From positions 250,001-314,000 of the forward strand of contig WPIO01000133.1 of NCBI GenBank assembly GCA_009760855.2: a stretch of DNA of 64,000 nt. The letters are read 5' to 3'. Below are positions 56,201 through 64,000 of the stretch, piece after piece. The notes beneath the pieces are model-generated. The model did no database searches. It worked only from the letters and a program-made list of their open reading frames with translations, and had not been told where the DNA came from. Each line of letters starts with the position of its first letter. The first letter of the stretch is position 1. This DNA is from Cristatella mucedo. Lineage: Eukaryota; Bryozoa; Phylactolaemata; Cristatellidae. The translations under genes and the position numbers were made by a program.

Positions 56201-58933
56201 ATCAGAACATCCCCTGACCTGACCACATTTAAAAAGAACTTAAAAACACACCTATTTAGGACAGCATTTACTGGGTCCCTATGATTCGTCCTTCATGTGC
56301 TTATGCGTGCTGACCCTGTGCATGTCACCCCTAACCATGTTATTCATTTTGTTCGCTTATCAAGCATGATATTACTCACCATTCACTTGCATTTCCCTTT
56401 GCAGGAAATGTAAAGCGCGTAGAGAGATGATTTCTCTGAGGGCGCTTTATCAAGTGCATTATTATTATTATTATAGTGTTCACATTGAAGCTTAACAATA
56501 AGCTTCACTACCAGGATTGTCTAAGTCAATGTACAACGACATAAAAACAGCTCAAAGAAAGGGGCCAACGGTATAAGAAGTCCAGCAATGTTACCTTTTG
56601 CAGTTTCTTCAAGCATTCAGTTATGTATAGAGTGATGTAGATTAATGTCCGATCAGCTTCACTCTGTAAAAGGTATTAAGACTGCATGCTACTTTTATCA
56701 TTTTAAGGAATCAATACTAGTATATCTGTTCCACATACACATGTACTCATAATAAAATGTGATTACATACGGTAGCTACTTGATGGTAAAGAGATGTCTA
56801 CAGGGATGTCTACAATCCAATTCGTCCACACACGGATGGCAGTAAACTTTCTCAAATTGAATCACGATAAATCTAGCATACTACTTTCGGGCAAACCAAG
56901 TGTGACTCAAACACTGGAAAGCTTAATATTATCCTGATGCACGAAACGATGCATCTGCACAAAATCTAGGTGCCCTGTTTCAAAGTGAACTTTCATTAGA
57001 TGAACATATCCAGGTCCAGTCAAGGCTGTCCACTTTCAGCTACACAGCATTGCTGAAATTCGGGCTTGTTTTAGACAGGGATACGACATCGAAATAGGTC
57101 CATGCTTTTGTGATAACCTGTCTCGACTCCTGTCACTCACTGCTTGCTGGTCTACCTGTCTGTGCAATCAAGCGTATACAGATGATGCAACACTTTGCAG
57201 CTAGGCTTGTCTGTCGTGGGCATTGCAGATGCCATATCACCACATCTTTCCGATCTCAACTGGCTCCCTCTCAACCAGCACATCGACTTCAAGGTTCTGG
57301 TCACTTTTAGGTCCCTCCATTATGTGCTGATGTTTTCATCTAGTGAAAGGTCATTTTAGAGTAGGACATATAGATTTCATGCAGACGCAATAGGAGATAT
57401 GCTGGCAGAGTCAATTTCGAGCGTTAAGCACGAGTTTCAGTGTAAGTTTCAGTTTCAGAGCGTTTGGACTACTGGTGTAGTCCAAACGCTCTGCCTCAGC
57501 TGGCCCTTGATATTGCTCTGCAGTCGTTGTATGGGTTTCAAGTCAGGCAATCGGCCAGTGGATCAGCACCAAACATTCGTCGAAAAGTACATATCTCATT
57601 TGCTGAAAGAGCTTGGATAGCTGCCAGTTGATCAACGGATACAGAGTGAAGTTGTTACGCTGACCCACGAGGCTTGCCACGGCTTGGCTCCTCTATACCT
57701 AGCTGCACTGGCGCCAGTTTCAGCCTCCACGTGCCCTCAGGTTTCGTATGAACAACAAATTAGCTGATCCACTCCTTTGCTTAAAGACCGTCGGCGACAG
57801 AAGCTTTTAATCTTTAGGTGCCACACTGTCGAACTCCCACAATTCTTACGCAACGACGTCTACTCTCCTGCTGCCGACTAAGGCTCATCCTTGTCAGCGG
57901 TCCTGAGCAGCTACTCCCATGCTACTAACCACTTCAGCTGCTCTCCTGACTTTGCTATGCTTACCACTTTCTCTCTATTGCGTGAGATGAAGTCTGTGGC
58001 CACCAAATGCGTACCGAAAGCCGCTTAGGCTGCGAGTGCACTGTACTAAACTCTCCTGTGTAACACCCACATAGTCTTTGAGGCTTCGAGTCGAGTTACA
58101 GGCGAGATACATGCATGCATACATAATACATGCATACATACATATACATATGGAGACCATGGAGCCATATCGATAGGCAGCTGAGGTAGCATGTTAGGGC
58201 GACATCGATAGCCGACATTATCAAAAAAATTGGGTATGCCAGGCAGTAGTTAGCCGGGTTACGGTATAGGCACGGTGGCCAAAACTGTCTACATGCCAAA
58301 CCAAATATCGCTATGCAGTTCCATTTACACATAGGTCCTGAGTTCATTGTTTCAGAGTAAAACAATGAATCTAAACTGCTAACGAATTTTAGCAACACTC
58401 GCGGGACACAGCTTTAATGTCCCTCCTGGCACAGCATATTGTATGGCGATTGATCTGTCACACCTCAGGCAGACGCTTAGTCTCTGGCAGCCAATAGATG
58501 AAAAATAGCGACACGTAATCATGTGATAATGGCCAAGACTCACAGCTGAGCTGGCCCTAAAAATCTTACCTTAATTTCATAATTTCTGAAAAATATATTT
58601 GCTTTGAAGAACGAGAATGCCTCATCAATAATGTCAAAGTCACCAGCTACAAAAAGTGCAAAAAATTAGCAACCAGGCACGAGATGGGATACTTATGATA
58701 TTAACTTAAAAGATATTGGCAAATGAGGAACTAAAAATTTTGAAAAGAAGTGAGCCTTATATATACCTAAAAAACTCATCCGACGACCATTTACATTTAG
58801 GCATTGAAAACTCAAACTGAAAAAAGAACCTAAAGAAATGCAGTGCAGTGCCAGGCAATGCCAGTAATCCATTAACCGGAAGCGATTATCAGCATGGTCA
58901 ATGTGACTATACTCCCTCCTTCCCTCTTTCTCT

Positions 58934-59012
<79 letters not shown>

Positions 59013-62000
59013 GGCTCGATACGCAACATGAAAAGAAAGCCTGTGAATTTCTTAGTGAAGACTGTCATCATAAATATATCTCATCTATAATAATACTGCC
59101 ATCCTAAATGCACCATGTAATATATCCATCATATGGCTGCTACTTCAAAGCAGGCTCATTAACACGACACCTCAATGCTTAGAAGAACTACACAGCGTTT
59201 GAACTTGGTTGGATTATAGCTACCACATAATGCCTCAATCTACAGCTCATCTCGGGTACTGTCTCAAAAGCTGCAATACTCATTATTCTATTACTAAAAC
59301 AGACATTGCCCAAGAAATCTAGCTTTGCGATGGGTCATTCTGCACAGTGGCTGGATAACTCTGTTCAGTCACTTGCTAATCAATGCAAGCCTGAACTTAT
59401 GGAGAATCGTTGTTTTCGTGAATTGTAAGGGATGCATCCCACAACCTCATAAGAGATAGCCTGTAACTAAAGTCACTAGTAGCTCTTACACTAACTGCTT
59501 TGCATTCACTACTCATCAGCCGAATCAAGATAGCTCAGCAGTTTCAAAAGGCATTAACTCGAACATTACAAATTCAACACTTATTAGTAAGTTCCAGTCT
59601 GGTATTAGAGCTAACCAGTCCACAGAGTCTGCATTGCTTCGGGTGTGTAACGACCTTCTTAGGAATGCAGACTTGGGTAGAGTCTCTTTGCTTGTTTTGC
59701 TCGATCTTTCGGCAGCTTTTGATACTATCAATCACCAAGTCCTTCTTGAGCGAATCTCATTTTGCCTGGGCACCACTGGCACTGCATTGCAATGATTTCG
59801 GTCATATGTCAGAGGAAGACTCCAGAGTATTGGTGCGAATGGACAACGATCATCCTAGGTCCCTCTGAAATATAGGGTACCACAGGGCTCTGAGCTTGGT
59901 CCTGTTCTTTTTACGGTTTATACTCTCCTGCTAGCCGATGTGATTGCTAGGCACAATCTAGGCTCTCACTTCTATGCAGATGACATCGGCTGTACCTTAG
60001 CTTTGACCCTCCCTCTCAGCCATCCAGCAGCTCAAATTCTCTAAAAACCTTTGCTGCATAAATCCTAGCTGATTAAACAGCCTCTTTTTGTATAGCGACA
60101 GAAGAGCCTTTAAGGCTATCACCACCACTTGCAGTGGCGATAAAGGTTCGCCCACCGCAGGAATCGAACCCACGACCTCGGGACCGAGGTCGTGAAAGCA
60201 ACCGCCTTACCCAGTGTGCCATCACAGTGTGTGTGTGTGTATGTGTGTGTGTGCATCTATTGACATCGTCATATGAATGGCAAAAAACCTCTGGGAAACG
60301 TGATTAAGATCCGTGAAATAGGATATCACTTTTATGCTAACGATACCCAGCAGTATTTGTCATTCCAACCGTCGGAATCTGCTGCAGCAATTGATAAACT
60401 GAATGCTTGCCTTGCCGATATTCAATCCTGGATGTCGGAAAACTTCTTGAAACTAAATGATGCTAAAAACCAAACTGCTGCTCATAGGTCACCATAAGCA
60501 TGTGACTGGATTAAAAGGCTTTGCTTTTCTAATAGGTGATGCTGTCGTGCGACCATCACCACCTGCTCGAAATTTAGATGTCATCTACGACAGCTGCCTA
60601 AATTTTAAAAGCTTCATTCAGAAGACTGCTCCTACAACTAGCCATCACGTCCGATCCCTATCCAAGATCAGGAGCTGTCTTCCAGTGGCTTGCAAAAAAT
60701 TTAACTAGCTCCTTGGTTCTGTCTCGGCTTGATAATTGTAACTCCCTTTCACCGGGCTACAAAGAAAGCAACTAGGCCACTGCAGCTGGCTATGAATATG
60801 GCTGCAAGGCTAGTCTTCAAGTCCGAGAGGTTTGACCACGTGTCTCTTTTGCAAAAACAGCTAGGGTGACTGCCGGTTGGTCAACGGATACAGAGCAAAG
60901 TTCTTAGGCTGACCCACAAGGCCAGCCACGGCTTGGCTCCTCCATACTAGTTGAACTGCGGCACCAGTTTCAGCCACTTCGCACCGCCAGGTCGAGTATG
61001 GACGACAATAAGCTGTTCCATTCCTCTGCTTAAATACCATTAGCGACAGAAGCTTTAGCTCTGCATGTCCTAGACTGTGGAACTCGCTTCCACAAGTCTT
61101 AGGCAACGATAACTACTCTCCTGCTGCCGACTATGGCTCATTCTTTGCAGCGGTGCTGAGCTGCTACTTCCAGGCTACTCACTACCTCAACTGCACTCCT
61201 GACTCTGCTATGCTTCCCACTTTCTCTCGGTTACGTGAGACGAAGTCTGTTGGCTACCAAATGCGTACCAAATGCCGCTTAGGCTGTGAGTCTGCTATAC
61301 AAAACCCTCCTGCGTAACACCTACATAGTCTGTATGGCTTTGTGAAGCTACAGAAGGAGAAACATCAAAAATACTTTCTTAAAGTAAATGATGATAAAAC
61401 TAACATACTAGTTATGGGCAAACCAAGTGGGATTCAGAAATTGGAAAAGCTAGTACTTAAATTCGGCTCTGACAGCATAGGGCTGTTGAATCTGCACGTA
61501 ATTTTGGTGGCATTTTCCAAAGTGACCTTGCATTAGACGACGACAGCAGTTCCACAGTCAAGTCGGATTACTTTCAGCCACATACCATTGCTAAAATTCG
61601 GGCTTGCTAAGACAGCTAAACCACATCTAAATTGGTCTATGCATTTGTGACATCTCATCTTGACTTCTGTAACTCACTACTTGCTGGTCTACCGGCCTGT
61701 GCAATAAGGTGCTTACAGCTGGTGCAAAACTCTGCAGCTAGGTTTGTCTGTGGTGAGCGTCGCAGTTGCCACACCACTGCAGTTCTCGCCGACCTGCACT
61801 AGCTCCTAATCAGCAACGAATCGACTTCAAGGTTTTGTCACTCACTTTCAGGTCGCTCCACTCTTTGGCTCTCCAGCCTATCTCTCAGATCTACTCCCTC
61901 ACCAGGCTAAGCATCGTACCACTAGCTTTTCAGAATCCAATTGTTTACCCATACCTCGTACAAACCTCAAATCCTTGGGAGACTGTGTCTTTAGTTCGTA

Positions 62001-62672
62001 TGCTCCCAAAGCCTGGAACTCATTTCCGACTTTAGTCTCGACATCTCCTGACTTGACCACATTTAAAAACAAACTAGAAACACATCTATTTATCACAGCA
62101 TTTAGTGGGCCCGTGTGATTCGACCTTAAGGTGCTTATGGGTGCTGACACTGCATGCTGCCACTAACCATACTTACATTTGTGGGCCATATGCATGTCCA
62201 CCCTAGCTATGTTATTTTTGTTGTTTGTTGAGCATGCTGCCACTAACGATTAGTATAAAGTAAATGTAAAGTGCCTATAAAGAGATTAAGTTTTCTGAGG
62301 GCGCTAAATCAAATGAATCATTATTAACACTATTAGTATTAATGTCTGGTAACCATAAGAATGATGAATGCGGCTATGCTTTTCAGCACAGTAAAACTAT
62401 ACTCGTGAAACCAAAGAGCAAATATGGCCTGAAATTCGCAACAACCATGGATAAGCTAAGAGTTTAATATCGAAAGCTAGCCTAAGGCCACGGACATGCA
62501 ATGAAAGCATACATAAGTGTGAGAAATGCAGCAGCATAGATCCACAGTAATTATCGAAGTGGAAAACTGTATCGTGCTTTCCAGCCTTACTTTCTTTTGG
62601 TGCTGGTCCCTTATATTGTGTTCGGAGAGGCAGAATTGCCATGTTTCCCACGATAAGTGGAGCAGGTACAAA
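50167..62672 (-). CDS. ARPC3: Actin-related protein 2/3 complex subunit 3 (p21-Arc), first exon not found
   Basis: Six minus-strand exons, 62672-62591, 58646-58570, 56663-56595, 53335-53209, 52310-52216 and 50235-50167, encode 172 residues in one frame with GT-AG introns. Phases: 1, 0, 0, 1, 0. Hallmarks in order: [110 protein letters not shown]. These follow the human p21 subunit (178 residues) end to end. The conserved MPAYHS start is missing, so one short exon lies upstream, perhaps beyond 64000. ARPC3 joins the seven-subunit Arp2/3 complex in the cytoplasm, which nucleates branched actin filaments, and bridges the Arp3 side to the rest. Introns are 0.9-4 kb and filled with LINE and SINE copies; no exon is damaged, so the gene looks functional. 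Confidence 0.97.
50705..50860 (+). mobile_element. SINE-B copy in ARPC3 intron
   Basis: Diverged head (AGCCGAGGTGTTGCTAGGTG), B-box region TCGTCGTGGACTTCG, then GTGCCATATGTGAAGCGCTT, GAGATTAACATCTCTTAGGG, TGATATACGAAAAAATC. Order as in the copies at 48795 and 15208. Inserted opposite to ARPC3. Confidence 0.7.
51055..52000 (-). mobile_element. LINE-C relic (third CR1/L2-like lineage), inverted
   Basis: The minus frame at 51631-51864 reads [20 protein letters not shown] then LQNSVRS, the C-terminal LVHA.VTSRLDYCNAL..G / LVQNAAARL region of CR1/L2-type ORF2. The second frame (51382-51624) continues to [10 protein letters not shown]. The 3' end is (AAT)n-like at 51045-51065 with GTATAGCACCATGGGTGAAC, different from LINE-A and LINE-B. 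Single copy here. Confidence 0.72.
52216..52310 (-). CDS. ARPC3: ARPC3 coding exon ([11 protein letters not shown] segment)
   Basis: 95 bases. Acceptor CTCTTCGTAG; completes a split Asp codon from the previous exon; ends SDEPSK before GTAAGG. Confidence 0.97.
52340..52470 (-). mobile_element. Diverged SINE-A in ARPC3 intron
   Basis: GCTGTTTCAATAGCC, ATATAGAGACAGAAGAGCCT, ACCACCACTTGCAGCAGG, GAAGGATCGCCCACGATGCA, AACCCACGACTTAGAAGGGC: the inverse of SINE-A with many changes. Lies 30 bases outside the 52216-52310 exon. Confidence 0.75.
52560..53000 (-). mobile_element. Strongly decayed LINE-A relic in ARPC3 intron
   Basis: The minus frame 52655-52918 reads [27 protein letters not shown] and [10 protein letters not shown], recalling [36 protein letters not shown]. 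Confidence 0.6.
53209..53335 (-). CDS. ARPC3: ARPC3 coding exon (KEMYTLAL segment)
   Basis: 127 bases, starts [20 protein letters not shown], ends KPAGKQEE plus one base before GTGAGT. The longest exon. The minus frame stays open into the intron to 53659, but that part is not ARPC3. Confidence 0.97.
53995..54037. repeat. Inverted repeat, 16-base arms, 11-base loop
   Basis: GCGATTCGGGCCACTA at 53995-54010 and TGGTGGCCCGAATCGC at 54022-54037 pair with a single G-T wobble. Located in the ARPC3 intron between the KEMYTLAL and ADRTLIY exons; not part of a recognised LINE or SINE. Confidence 0.95.
54330..54410. repeat. ACATAAGA-type cryptic repeat
   Basis: The words GACATAAGA, AACATAAGA and ACATAAAAC recur about eight times. 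Followed by ATCGATTGATGAATCGAT, a small palindrome. Confidence 0.8.
54832..55458 (+). pseudogene. LINE-A reverse transcriptase domain
   Basis: A 208-codon frame. Motifs: [45 protein letters not shown], motif [14 protein letters not shown] (catalytic Asp kept), [10 protein letters not shown], motif [11 protein letters not shown], and motif C FYADATQL. Motif C is normally YADD; the second Asp is Ala here, so the polymerase would be dead even without the stop that follows. Confidence 0.95.
55607..56222 (+). pseudogene. LINE-A ORF2 C-terminal region (broken)
   Basis: Frames 55607-55798, 55799-56071 and 55806-56222 read [101 protein letters not shown] stop (TAG 55796-55798) splits the first two; a frameshift near 56070 separates the last. 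Confidence 0.93.
56595..56663 (-). CDS. ARPC3: ARPC3 coding exon ([12 protein letters not shown] segment)
   Basis: 69 bases, 23 residues, [20 protein letters not shown] then LQK. Acceptor ATACCTTTTACAG, donor GTAACA. It sits only 120 bases from the (ATT)n tail of a sense-opposed LINE-A. Confidence 0.97.
56815..57340 (+). mobile_element. LINE-A relic in ARPC3 intron
   Basis: GATGGCAGTAAACTTTCTCA, GGGCAAACCAAGTGTGACTC, CTAGGTGCCCTGTTTCAAAG, TTAGACAGGGATACGACATC, CTTGCTGGTCTACCTGTCTG. Covers the segment between RT and C-terminus; both ends missing. Confidence 0.85.
57456..57493. repeat. Perfect palindrome, 17-base arms, 4-base loop
   Basis: CAGAGCGTTTGGACTAC (57456-57472), loop TGGT, GTAGTCCAAACGCTCTG (57477-57493). 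All 17 pairs are exact. It lies between a LINE-A relic and a LINE-B copy in the ARPC3 intron and fits neither element. Perfect arms suggest a recent origin or selection. Confidence 0.98.
57590..58155 (+). mobile_element. LINE-B 3' end copy with ACATACATGC-type tail
   Basis: TTGCTGAAAGAGCTTGGATA, CAACGGATACAGAGTGAAG, CTGACCCACGAGGCTTGCCA, then AACACCCACATAGTCTTTGA, GTTACAGGCGAGATACATGC, and a CATACATA tail to 58150. This shows the LINE-B 3' terminus clearly. Confidence 0.9.
58570..58646 (-). CDS. ARPC3: ARPC3 coding exon ([13 protein letters not shown] segment)
   Basis: 77 bases. Completes the split Thr codon after KGPAPKE; ends NYEIK before GTAAGA. Acceptor CTTTTTGTAG. Confidence 0.97.
58936..59012. 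repeat. Poly-C followed by (CT)n microsatellite
   Basis: About ten C then (CT)n to 59008. Lies about 290 bases beyond the FKANIFF exon of ARPC3 in intron sequence. Confidence 0.97.
59550..60055 (+). mobile_element. LINE-A RT fragment in ARPC3 intron
   Basis: AACATTACAAATTCAACACT, TAAGTTCCAGTCTGGTATTA, GCTCGATCTTTCGGCAGCTT (motif A), TATAGGGTACCACAGGGCTC (motif B), CTTCTATGCAGATGACATCG (motif C, YADD retained in DNA). Many frameshifts. Cut off after motif C by the SINE-A at 60057. Confidence 0.92.
60057..60228 (-). mobile_element. SINE-A copy, well preserved, in ARPC3 intron
   Basis: TAAATCCTAGCTGATTAAAC, CTTTTTGTATAGCGACAGAA, CACCACCACTTGCAGTGGCG, CAGGAATCGAACCCACGACC, CTCGGGACCGAGGTCGTGAA, CCGCCTTACCCAGTGTGCCA. 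A near-consensus copy. CACGACCTCGG/CCGAGGTCGTG is a perfect 11-base-arm palindrome in the tRNA-like part. It joins LINE-A (left) to LINE-B (right). Confidence 0.93.
60228..60253. repeat. (GT)n run
   Basis: GTGTGTGTGTGTATGTGTGT and on, directly at the head of the inverted SINE-A. Confidence 0.9.
60262..61365 (+). mobile_element. LINE-B from RT motif C to 3' end, in ARPC3 intron
   Basis: The frame 60273-60497 reads [42 protein letters not shown] motif C is YAND (first Asp lost). The frame 60457-60708 reads [50 protein letters not shown]. Then LINE-B C-terminus and 3' UTR to CTACAGAAGGAGAAA. Matches the inverted element at 11594-14990 colinearly. Confidence 0.93.
61366..62335 (+). mobile_element. 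LINE-A C-terminal half and 3' end in ARPC3 intron
   Basis: The frame 61342-61536 reads [20 protein letters not shown]; then broken C-terminal region ([28 protein letters not shown]), 3' UTR with TACATTTGTGGGCC, and a decayed GTGCCTATAAAGAGATTAAG, CTGAGGGCGCTAAATCAAAT end. Directly follows LINE-B. Confidence 0.9.
62591..62672 (-). CDS. ARPC3: ARPC3 coding exon ([19 protein letters not shown] segment)
   Basis: 82 bases. Acceptor ATACCACTCTCAG; begins FVPAPLIV before GNMA; ends GAAA before GTAAGG. The first eight residues are less conserved, so the acceptor is inferred from the AG and pyrimidine run. The upstream exon with MPAYHS was not identified. Confidence 0.93.
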
Positions 62673-62785
62673 CTGAGAGTGGTATGCCTACAAAAGGCAA
62701 CGGTTACCTATGTGCAACCCCATTGGATATCTTTCCAAGTCAGCAGCTTAATCTAACACGTCATTCTGATGCTTGAGGTTGTCAC

Positions 62786-62819
62786 GAGAGAGAGAGAGAG
62801 AGAGAGGAAGGGAGAGAGG

Positions 62820-62900
<81 letters not shown>
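62786..62900. repeat. (GA)n microsatellite
   Basis: GA repeats with GGAAGGGAGAGAGGGAGGG interruptions, 62786-62900, in the most 5' intron seen of ARPC3. Confidence 0.97.
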
Positions 62901-62902
<2 letters not shown>

Positions 62903-63240
62903 AGAATAGATGCATTTTTAAGTTCTTTTTAAATGTGGTCAAGTCAGAGGATGCCGTGACGCAAGTCGGAAGCGAGTTCCAGGCTTTGGGTGCATACGAA
63001 CTTAAAACATGGTCACCAAAGGATTTGAGTTTCGTACGAGGTACAGGTACACGATTAGACTCCAAAAAGCAGGTGGTATGATGCTTAGCCTGGTGGAGGA
63101 GTAGACCTGATATGCAGGCTGGAGCCAAAGAATGAAGAGACCTAAAAGTGAAGGACAAAACCTTGAAGTCGATGCATTCCTTGACTGGGAGCCAGTTCAG
63201 GTTAGGTGAGAAATGGTGTGATGTGAAGAAGTAGCAACAA
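62901..63240 (-). mobile_element. LINE-A C-terminal fragment, inverted
   Basis: A 116-codon minus frame (62901-63251) reads [73 protein letters not shown]. The terminal 3' UTR is replaced by the GA repeat. Confidence 0.93.
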
Positions 63241-63474
63241 ACGACTAGCATGAACGCCTAAACACAATCTTTACCTTCCAAGTGAGATACGTTGCTTGAC
63301 AGCTGGAAAAAATCGTGCCAACTTTCGATGGTAGTTACAGCATATGAAAACAATGAATGACATCATACGAAAACATGCCAGCAAACCGAGATATTATGTT
63401 CATATACAGGCATCACTTCTCGTTAATCTTTTAATAGCAAAGACTCAGCGCCTCATTCCTTATGCAAGTCCCAG

Positions 63475-63630
63475 CAAATCTTAGCACAGTGGTGAGGTGC
63501 TCACTCTTCACATCCAGGGGTTTGTGGGTTCGAGTCCTGCCGCATGTTATCCTTAACTGCCAGGTGCAAGTGAGGAGATAGCCACCAAGGCTCTTCTGCT
63601 GTTTAATAAATAAGGCTGTTAGATCAGAAC
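63475..63630 (+). mobile_element. SINE-A-related copy
   Basis: TTAGCACAGTGGTGAGGTGC head, TTGTGGGTTCGAGTCCTGCC B box, GTTATCCTTAACTGCCAGGT, GCAAGTGAGGAGATAGCCAC, AAGGCTCTTCTGCTGTTTAA, AAGGCTGTTAGATCAG tail. Clearly the same SINE but the middle differs, perhaps a subfamily. Confidence 0.82.
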
Positions 63631-64000
63631 GAGCTATCAATTGAGAATGAAAAAGATGCGGCACCACATCCATAAAAGCAAAGAATAGCACGACGGCAGT
63701 TCAAAAAGTACGCACGAAATACAAAGAACGCGGGTAAGCTGCTGCCGCCACCTATGTCACGCAAAAAACTTCCTGGTACCGGCTCCTAAGGGCCATTAAT
63801 CCAAATCCAAGTGCCGATGCTTTAATAGGAGGCGATTAATCATGCAAATTTAATTGGCGAACACAAGGAAGAGCGAGAATGAACGGTAACCACCACTCGG
63901 TAAATATAGTTAAGGCACACTACGAATCACCATCAACGGAAGAAAGACACGTTTTAAACCCATTAGACTGCCTCAGGGTCTCCTTCAGCGGACGACCTAC
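63631..64000. other. No recognisable feature
   Basis: No exon resembling the missing ARPC3 start was found on the minus strand here. Confidence 0.35.

Larger units (their letters stand above)
54640..56475 (+). mobile_element. Best-preserved LINE-A (CR1/L2-type), 5'-truncated, in ARPC3 intron
   Basis: About 1.8 kb: RT domain, C-terminal region, 3' UTR, terminal hairpin and (ATT)n tail (56455-56475). No endonuclease. Inserted antisense to ARPC3. It serves as reference for the other LINE-A copies. At least three stops or frameshifts (about 55456, 55575, 55798) make it inactive. Confidence 0.95.

Noticed and set aside
63360-63415. MPVYEHN on the minus strand as the missing ARPC3 start (family MPAYHS)
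   Set aside because: Only two or three residues fit and no good donor site follows; more likely chance.

Overview
This is nuclear DNA from an animal. It shows spliced genes with GT-AG introns, AATAAA polyadenylation signals, dense interspersed repeats and long microsatellites. No operons, ribosome-binding sites or CRISPR arrays were seen. The species cannot be fixed from the sequence; the mix of CR1/L2-type LINEs, tRNA-derived SINEs and a pogo-type transposon relic suits an invertebrate. Most of the window is transposon debris. GC-rich islands (about 15.8-18 kb, 21.8-24.3 kb, 33-34.7 kb, 38.5-41 kb) stand out from AT-richer surroundings.

Three host genes are supported. (1) A two-exon CD225/dispanin (IFITM-superfamily) membrane protein gene at 16503-17218 (+). 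(2) A second two-exon CD225 gene at 39245-39956 (+), with its intron in the same place and phase. (3) ARPC3, the p21 subunit of the Arp2/3 actin-nucleation complex, on the minus strand. Six ARPC3 exons between 62672 and 50167 join in perfect frame, and its first coding exon was not found. A decayed third CD225 copy lies inverted at about 19475-19645. The 3'-UTR-like sequence matching that copy lies at 17750-17925, so gene 1 looks like half of a tail-to-tail inverted duplication later pulled apart by a LINE tail and about 1.1 kb of microsatellite.

Layout. 0-15 kb holds LINE and SINE relics, including a nearly complete minus-strand LINE-B (11594-14990) and a 552-bp-spaced duplication at 127-1187. 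15-20 kb is the CD225 locus with its inverted copy. 20-31 kb is LINE/SINE debris. 31-33 kb is a dead pogo/Tigger-like transposase split by a SINE. 33-35 kb is a GC-rich region with one unexplained candidate exon, followed by an 18-bp minisatellite rich in G-quadruplex motifs. 38-41 kb is the second CD225 gene. 41-50 kb is mostly unassigned sequence with AT, CT and CTGT arrays. 50-63 kb is ARPC3, whose introns are packed with LINEs and SINEs.

Repeat names used here are local labels. LINE-A is a CR1/L2-like element ending in a small hairpin plus (ATT)n. LINE-B is a second CR1/L2-like family whose 3' end runs into ACATACATGC-like repeats. LINE-C is a third lineage, seen once. SINE-A is a tRNA-derived SINE of about 170 bp. 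SINE-B is a tRNA-derived SINE whose 3' tail resembles the LINE-A tail. Element boundaries are by eye and good to about 10-50 bases; exon boundaries of the three genes are exact on the sequence shown.
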